From positions 124,001-188,000 of the forward strand of contig JAPPAP010000037.1 in assembly GCA_026705465.1 (NCBI GenBank): DNA of 64,000 bases, written 5' to 3'. Position 1 is the stretch's first letter. Each line of letters opens with the position of its first letter. A program made the translations under genes and the position numbers. The stretch is from a bacterium. Its GTDB lineage: Bacteria > Actinomycetota > Acidimicrobiia > Acidimicrobiales > Bin134. Positions 59,650 to 64,000 of the stretch are shown piece by piece. The notes beneath the pieces are model-generated. The model made no database searches. It was given only the letters and a program-made list of their open reading frames with translations, and had not been told where the DNA came from.

Positions 59650-61584
59650 ATGCCCTCACCAATTCCTGATCACGGTTGGAGCATGACCCGAGCCGGCGTT
59701 GCCCTAGTGACGACTGCCGATGGGACCATTACTGGAGAACAGGCCACTGGTCTGTTCCACCGCGACCGCCGCATCGTCTCCAAACTGCAATTGAGCGTCG
59801 ACGGCGAACCGCCGGCATACTTGAATGGCGCGACCGTGGGCGCAGCCGCTGATCGATTGATCTATGGCTACTGGGCAGGCGGGCCCGATCCCCAAGCAGT
59901 CATCGTCCGAGAGCGCTCTCTCCAGGGCGGATACCACGAGCGTCTTACCTTCCATGGCTCCCAGGAACCAGTGACGCTTCACATCGAAATCCGGCTTGAA
60001 CCCGGGACCGCTACCGTCTACCACCTGGATGAAGACACCTACGGTTTGGACGAAGTGGAACTCCTTGGAGATGCCCTCTGGGCAACTGGAGCGGCTCTTT
60101 CCGGCCTTACGGTCGCCCAGGACGTAACCATCGACCCAGGAACGCCAACTTCTCTATCGTGGGGAGTCGCACTCGACGTCAAGCAGCCACCGATTCGGCC
60201 GTCGACTGCGATATTGACCCGCGACCCCGGCTTGCAACGATCCGTCGACAACAGCGCTTGGTCATTTGAGTCTCTGACGGTCAGCGAGCCTCACACCGGG
60301 CTCCCTTTCGTTGCCGCTGGAGCCCCCCACTTTCTCGCCCTCTTCGGTCGTGATGCGTTATCCACCTCGGTCTTGTCCATGATCGCTGATCCCCATCGGG
60401 CCCTTGAAACCCTGGAAGTCCTCGCCGAGTACCAAGGAAGCGTCCAAGACCAGCGCACTCTCGAAAGCCCCGGGCGAGTCCTCCACGAATTGCGGATCGG
60501 AGAGATGGGGGTCTTTGGTCTCGAACCTGGCACCGCCTATTACGGGTCAGTTGATGCCACACCCCTCTTTGTGATTGCCATGTTGGAGTGCCTTCGGTGG
60601 GGGGCACCCCGCAACCGACTCGAACAGCTTCTTCCCTCGGCCCGTTCAGCCATGGCGTGGTGCCGCTCCCACACCGACGAATTCGGCTTCATCCAATCTG
60701 TCCCTCACGAAGGCGGCATAACTAACCAGAATTGGAAGGACTCAGGCGACTCGATTGTCCGTCCAGACGGTTCTGTCCTCCAGGAGGCCACCACACCAGT
60801 TGAGGTGCAGGGCTACTTCCACGACGCACTAGTTGGCCTCGCCGAACTCGAGACCGCCCTCGGCGACTCCAATGAAGCCGAGGGGTTGCTTGAAGAAGCT
60901 GAGCAGCTCGCAGAGCGGTTTCATCAACACTTCCTGGTGGACGATCCGTCCCTCGTAGCCCTAGCCCTAGATTCCGCTGGAGAGCCGATCCCGGTGCGGG
61001 CGTCTAATGCCGGCCATCTCCTCGATTCCGAGATCATTGACGACGATCTCGCGGCCAAACTCTCCGATCGACTCTTCAGCGACCAAGAGTTCTCCGGTTG
61101 GGGGATACGCACCCTGGCCGCAACTGAGACCGCATACAACCCCCTCGGCTATCACGTCGGCAGTGTTTGGCCCCACGACAACGCGGTGATGCTCCGGGGA
61201 CTGGCCCGCCGCGGTTTCGACGGCTACACCAGGTTGCTCGCCTCGTCGTTGGCCGACCTTGCGGCTGCTTCACACCACCAGCTCCCCGAACTCCTAGGGG
61301 GCTTTTCAAGGGAGCAATTTCCCGAACCAGTCCCCTATCCTGCTTCGGCCCGCCCGCAGGCATGGGCTGCCGCGGTCCCCTATCAGATCGTCACCGCGCT
61401 TTTGGGACTCCAGCCGCAGATCCATGTCAACAAGTTGCGTCTTCGACCAGTTCTGAATGCCGAAGAGCGGATCGTCGTCAAGGGCCTTCACCTTGGCGAA
61501 CGCACCATAAGTATTGAAGCCAGCGGATCAGACGCAATTGTCAGCGGCGACACTGAAGGACTGACAATAGACATCGAAAGCTAA
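59650..61584 (+). CDS. Glycogen-debranching-type (amylo-alpha-1,6-glucosidase-like) glycosidase
   Basis: About 644 residues from ATG 59650; the frame upstream crosses the operators. The N-terminal GDE_N_bis-type beta domain is at about residues 10-220 (GEQATGLFHRDRRIVSKLQL). It is followed by an (alpha/alpha)6 barrel with HFLALFGRDALSTSVLSMIA, ELRIGEMGVFGLEPGTAYYG, SVDATPLFVIAMLECLRWG and VWPHDNAVMLRGL, whose acidic residues form the active site. No signal peptide, so it is cytoplasmic. It probably trims an imported oligosaccharide under LacI control together with the GH-J-like enzyme. Exact linkage specificity unknown. Confidence 0.83.
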   Translation: MPSPIPDHGWSMTRAGVALVTTADGTITGEQATGLFHRDRRIVSKLQLSVDGEPPAYLNGATVGAAADRLIYGYWAGGPDPQAVIVRERSLQGGYHERLTFHGSQEPVTLHIEIRLEPGTATVYHLDEDTYGLDEVELLGDALWATGAALSGLTVAQDVTIDPGTPTSLSWGVALDVKQPPIRPSTAILTRDPGLQRSVDNSAWSFESLTVSEPHTGLPFVAAGAPHFLALFGRDALSTSVLSMIADPHRALETLEVLAEYQGSVQDQRTLESPGRVLHELRIGEMGVFGLEPGTAYYGSVDATPLFVIAMLECLRWGAPRNRLEQLLPSARSAMAWCRSHTDEFGFIQSVPHEGGITNQNWKDSGDSIVRPDGSVLQEATTPVEVQGYFHDALVGLAELETALGDSNEAEGLLEEAEQLAERFHQHFLVDDPSLVALALDSAGEPIPVRASNAGHLLDSEIIDDDLAAKLSDRLFSDQEFSGWGIRTLAATETAYNPLGYHVGSVWPHDNAVMLRGLARRGFDGYTRLLASSLADLAAASHHQLPELLGGFSREQFPEPVPYPASARPQAWAAAVPYQIVTALLGLQPQIHVNKLRLRPVLNAEERIVVKGLHLGERTISIEASGSDAIVSGDTEGLTIDIES

Positions 61585-61616
61585 GCCAGCAGTTCCAGCC
61601 CCATCGAGGTCAAAAG

Positions 61617-63116
61617 TTAGGGGGCAAAGCTGAGGGGAATTCGGATCGTGGCCTCGGGGTCTTGAAGGCCGGAGTCGTTTACCGCAATCACACAGTCTTC
61701 GACGGTGGCGTCACAGATACCGCTGCCAACCGCCCCGACGACGATCGTCAACTCCACCGAGCCCTCGCCGGTGGGATTGGGATGCAGGATTCTGGCGTTG
61801 GTGAAATCACAGACCCCTGAGCCCTCGATGCCGCCTTGCGAGCACTGGAGGATATTCACGGTCTGTTCGGGGAGGAATCCGCTCCAGGAGACCACCACAG
61901 TCTGTCCGTCGACCAAGCCGGTTGTTGGCTCAGCCGACGCTTGACGGCTGAGCTCGGGCACCTCGAACTCCACGGTCAGGCCGGATTTCGCCTCGGCTGC
62001 GAACACCAACTCGGCGTTGGGAGATGAGCGGGGCTGTTGCAAGCGGGTGGCGGCCTGCTCGTCGTCATCGAATGCCACGGCCAAGAAATCCATGATGGTG
62101 GCGACAACGTCGTCAAAGAGGTCGCTGTCCGAACCCAGCCAAGAGCCGTGGTCCGCACCTGTAAGAGTCAACAGGCCCTTGATCGCCGAAATGTCGTTGA
62201 ACAGCTTCGGTGAGGTTGCGTAAAGAATCAGAGGGTCTTTGGTGCCGTGGATTATCAAGATCGGTGGTGTATCGGTGAAGTCGTACTCGCCTTCAAAGGG
62301 TGCCGGCGGACCTGCCATGGGCACCACCGCACTAACCCGCTCGTCGCGACAACAGCTGTTGGCGCCGATTCCCAGCACGGTGATCGCCCCATTGGAATGC
62401 CCGATTGCCGCGATCTTGCTGCTATCTACCATGTTGGCCAATGGCCATTGTGGGTCGGCGTCGAGTTGGACGACGGTGTCAATCAGGAAGCTCAAGTCAC
62501 CCGGTTGGGATTCGGTGTCGCCCGCGTCAGCGCCACCAGGATTGAATCTCGAGCTGCGGGGGAACTCGGGGGCGGCGATGATATATCCGGCTGAAGCGAT
62601 TGCGGCCAGGAACTCTCCGTATCCCTCCGGGTAGCCGCTCAGCCCGTGGGCCAACAGGACCAGCGGATACGGGCCGCCTGCCGGTTGGGCGTTCTCTACC
62701 GGGCTGGCAGCTGAGCCATCCGCCGCGGCCGGATAGACCAGGAGGGTTCGAAGCGTGCGGCTGTCTTTGCCCGGGTCGTTGCCGCTCGGGGGTGTTGGCC
62801 GGTCGTGATCGACGAACGTCTCCTCGATGTAGCCGAGTCCGGAAACAATCGGGGCCGACTCGTCCGCAGTTGCTTCCGGCTCCTCAGGAGGAACCGATGG
62901 GGTGACGGGAGCTGTGGTTCCAACCGAGTCTTCGCTTGTCTGATCGGAGCCAGTCGCCTCCGCAGCAGGGGTTGGGCCAGCGGAGGCTTCGACTGCTGAT
63001 GCATCCTCTGGGGCCTCGGGTGTTTGATCGCCAGACGATCCGCAAGACAGCAGCACGACCGCGCTCAGAGCAAAGACACAAGTGATGGCCGCGGCACGGC
63101 TCATCCAGTCCAACAT
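61617..63116 (-). CDS. Lipoprotein alpha/beta-hydrolase with C-terminal neocarzinostatin-like domain
   Basis: A 499-residue surface lipoprotein: lipobox VVLLSCG, acidic Thr/Pro/Glu linker to about residue 90, then a dienelactone/PAF-acetylhydrolase-type alpha/beta-hydrolase (LVLLAHGLSGYPEGYGEF; nucleophile Ser in AAIGHSNGAITVLG; NSCCRDERV; late ILIIHGTKDPLI and GADHGSWLG supplying Asp and His). The C-terminal 110 residues (TVVVSWSGFLPEQTVNILQC, then VCDF, CVIAVND) look like the immunoglobulin-like neocarzinostatin fold with two disulfides. Likely a secreted esterase anchored to the cell; substrate unknown. Confidence 0.82.
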   Translation of the reverse strand: MLDWMSRAAAITCVFALSAVVLLSCGSSGDQTPEAPEDASAVEASAGPTPAAEATGSDQTSEDSVGTTAPVTPSVPPEEPEATADESAPIVSGLGYIEETFVDHDRPTPPSGNDPGKDSRTLRTLLVYPAAADGSAASPVENAQPAGGPYPLVLLAHGLSGYPEGYGEFLAAIASAGYIIAAPEFPRSSRFNPGGADAGDTESQPGDLSFLIDTVVQLDADPQWPLANMVDSSKIAAIGHSNGAITVLGIGANSCCRDERVSAVVPMAGPPAPFEGEYDFTDTPPILIIHGTKDPLILYATSPKLFNDISAIKGLLTLTGADHGSWLGSDSDLFDDVVATIMDFLAVAFDDDEQAATRLQQPRSSPNAELVFAAEAKSGLTVEFEVPELSRQASAEPTTGLVDGQTVVVSWSGFLPEQTVNILQCSQGGIEGSGVCDFTNARILHPNPTGEGSVELTIVVGAVGSGICDATVEDCVIAVNDSGLQDPEATIRIPLSFAP

Positions 63117-63122
63117 CGCGTC

Positions 63123-64000
63123 TCAGAATACGACGACCCCGCGGGCGTTGTGGCCGTCTTCCATCTTCTCGACCGCGCCGTTGATCTCTTCGAGATCGAA
63201 TCGGTGGGTGATGAGCTTCTCAATTTCCAGCTGACCCTGGCGGTACATCTCAAACAGCATCGGAATGTCTGTCGTGGGTCGCGAGGTGCCGTACACGCAC
63301 CCCATGAGAGTCTTCTCTGTCATGCAGAATTCGAGGCCGGGAAGCTCGGTGGTCGCTCCGGCGGCTTGAACGCCGATGGCCACCACAGTGCCGTCTTGGC
63401 GGAGGCAGTCCCAAGCCAGACGCACCAGCGCCGGGATGCCGACCACTTCGAATGCATAATCGGCACCCTCACCTCCGGTCAGTTCGAAGATCTGCTCCAC
63501 AGTGGTTTCAGCACTCTCGTTTCTGACCAGGTTTGTGGCCCCGAAACCCTGAGCCATAGACAGCTTGTCGTCGTGAAGGTCGACGCCGATGATCACGCTG
63601 GCTCCGGCGAGCGCGGCGGCCTGGATCACGTTGAGCCCCACGCCGCCACAACCGATCACCACCACCGACGAGCCGGGTTGGACCTTGGCCCGATTGAACA
63701 CCGCCGAGGTACCGGTAAGGACGCCGCAACCGGTCATGGCGGCAATCTCCATCGGCACGTCACCGGGAATGGGTATGGCCCGCCTCTCATTGCAGATGAG
63801 CTCTTCAGACAGGGTGCCGATGGCCGAGAACTGGTACAGGCCCTTACCCTGCGAATCGACCATCCGGGTTGAGCCATCGGCGGCATCGGTGCCGGGGAAC
63901 GTCAATTCCAGATTGGCCGTACACAAGTTGGGCCGGCCTTTCAGGCAATTCCGGCATGTCCCACAGTGGATAAGAGCGGAGAGCACAACGTGATCGCCTA
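63123..64000 (-). CDS. Zinc-dependent alcohol dehydrogenase (MDR), 5' end beyond window
   Basis: The frame is open to the right edge, so the N-terminus is missing; 292 codons are present. The structural-zinc lobe is CGTCRNCLKGRPNLC, and the NAD-binding motif is VVVIGCGGVGLNVIQAAALA. The tail GVYGTSRPTTDIPMLFEMYR resembles class III/mycothiol-dependent or NDMA-dependent dehydrogenases. A GTG at 63986 is internal, since GDHVV continues the family pattern upstream. It likely oxidises an alcohol or a thiol-formaldehyde adduct. Confidence 0.88.
   Translation of the reverse strand, partial: GDHVVLSALIHCGTCRNCLKGRPNLCTANLELTFPGTDAADGSTRMVDSQGKGLYQFSAIGTLSEELICNERRAIPIPGDVPMEIAAMTGCGVLTGTSAVFNRAKVQPGSSVVVIGCGGVGLNVIQAAALAGASVIIGVDLHDDKLSMAQGFGATNLVRNESAETTVEQIFELTGGEGADYAFEVVGIPALVRLAWDCLRQDGTVVAIGVQAAGATTELPGLEFCMTEKTLMGCVYGTSRPTTDIPMLFEMYRQGQLEIEKLITHRFDLEEINGAVEKMEDGHNARGVVVF

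Overview
The window is a gene-dense, high-GC chromosomal segment. F420-type LLM oxidoreductases, an MMPL transporter, a reduced Tad pilus locus, many SDR, P450 and acyl-CoA enzymes, leaderless-type gene starts and a long isocitrate lyase together suggest an actinobacterium, most likely of the class Acidimicrobiia and free-living or host-associated. This placement is inferred from gene content, not from a marker gene. I see no rRNA, tRNA, CRISPR array, insertion sequence or phage gene. No stretch longer than 300 bases lacks a gene.

Region by region: 1-499 is the start of an Arg-rich conserved protein. 562-8360 (minus) is a translationally coupled Tad/type IVc pilus operon: a lipoprotein, a secreted Cys/Trp-rich protein, CpaB/SAF, the ATPase, TadB, TadC, a tiny pilin-like protein and three TadE/F-like proteins. 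8584-15350 holds a ferredoxin/metallo-beta-lactamase protein, an MpaB-type haem oxygenase, an MMPL exporter, an SDR and an MFS protein. 15363-19948 is a divergent glyoxylate shunt (isocitrate lyase, malate synthase G). 19952-33622 is a mosaic of short catabolic operons: a MerB-like protein, SDRs, a sulfotransferase, a DUF1214 protein, a thioesterase, an amidohydrolase, a DUF2236 protein, a P450, SMP-30, a phosphotransferase, a methyltransferase and a cupin. 33619-36579 holds an MFS protein, a UGSC-motif selenoprotein with an in-frame TGA and a SECIS-like hairpin, and its conserved partner. 36589-38369 is an Lrp regulator facing alanine dehydrogenase. 38373-43643 holds GMC, SDR, crotonase, LLM and paired MaoC genes. 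43645-46455 is a metal island: an ABC permease, a His/Asp-rich binding protein, a Cys-rich micro-membrane protein and a Fur/Zur regulator. 46484-53809 is more acyl/terpenoid-type catabolism: a fused acyl-CoA dehydrogenase, TauD, a P450, a beta-hydroxyacid dehydrogenase, TetR, an amidohydrolase and an SDR. 53917-61584 is a LacI-controlled saccharide uptake and cleavage locus. 61617-64000 holds a lipoprotein hydrolase with a neocarzinostatin-like tail and a truncated zinc alcohol dehydrogenase.

The most notable points are the UGSC selenoprotein at 35008-35556, which automatic ORF calling splits in two, and a recurring promoter design. At about a dozen gene starts a TANNNT -10 box sits 6-9 bases before the start codon, implying leaderless mRNAs. 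In three divergent gene pairs the two opposing -10 boxes share one TA step in the self-complementary form ANNNTANNNT.
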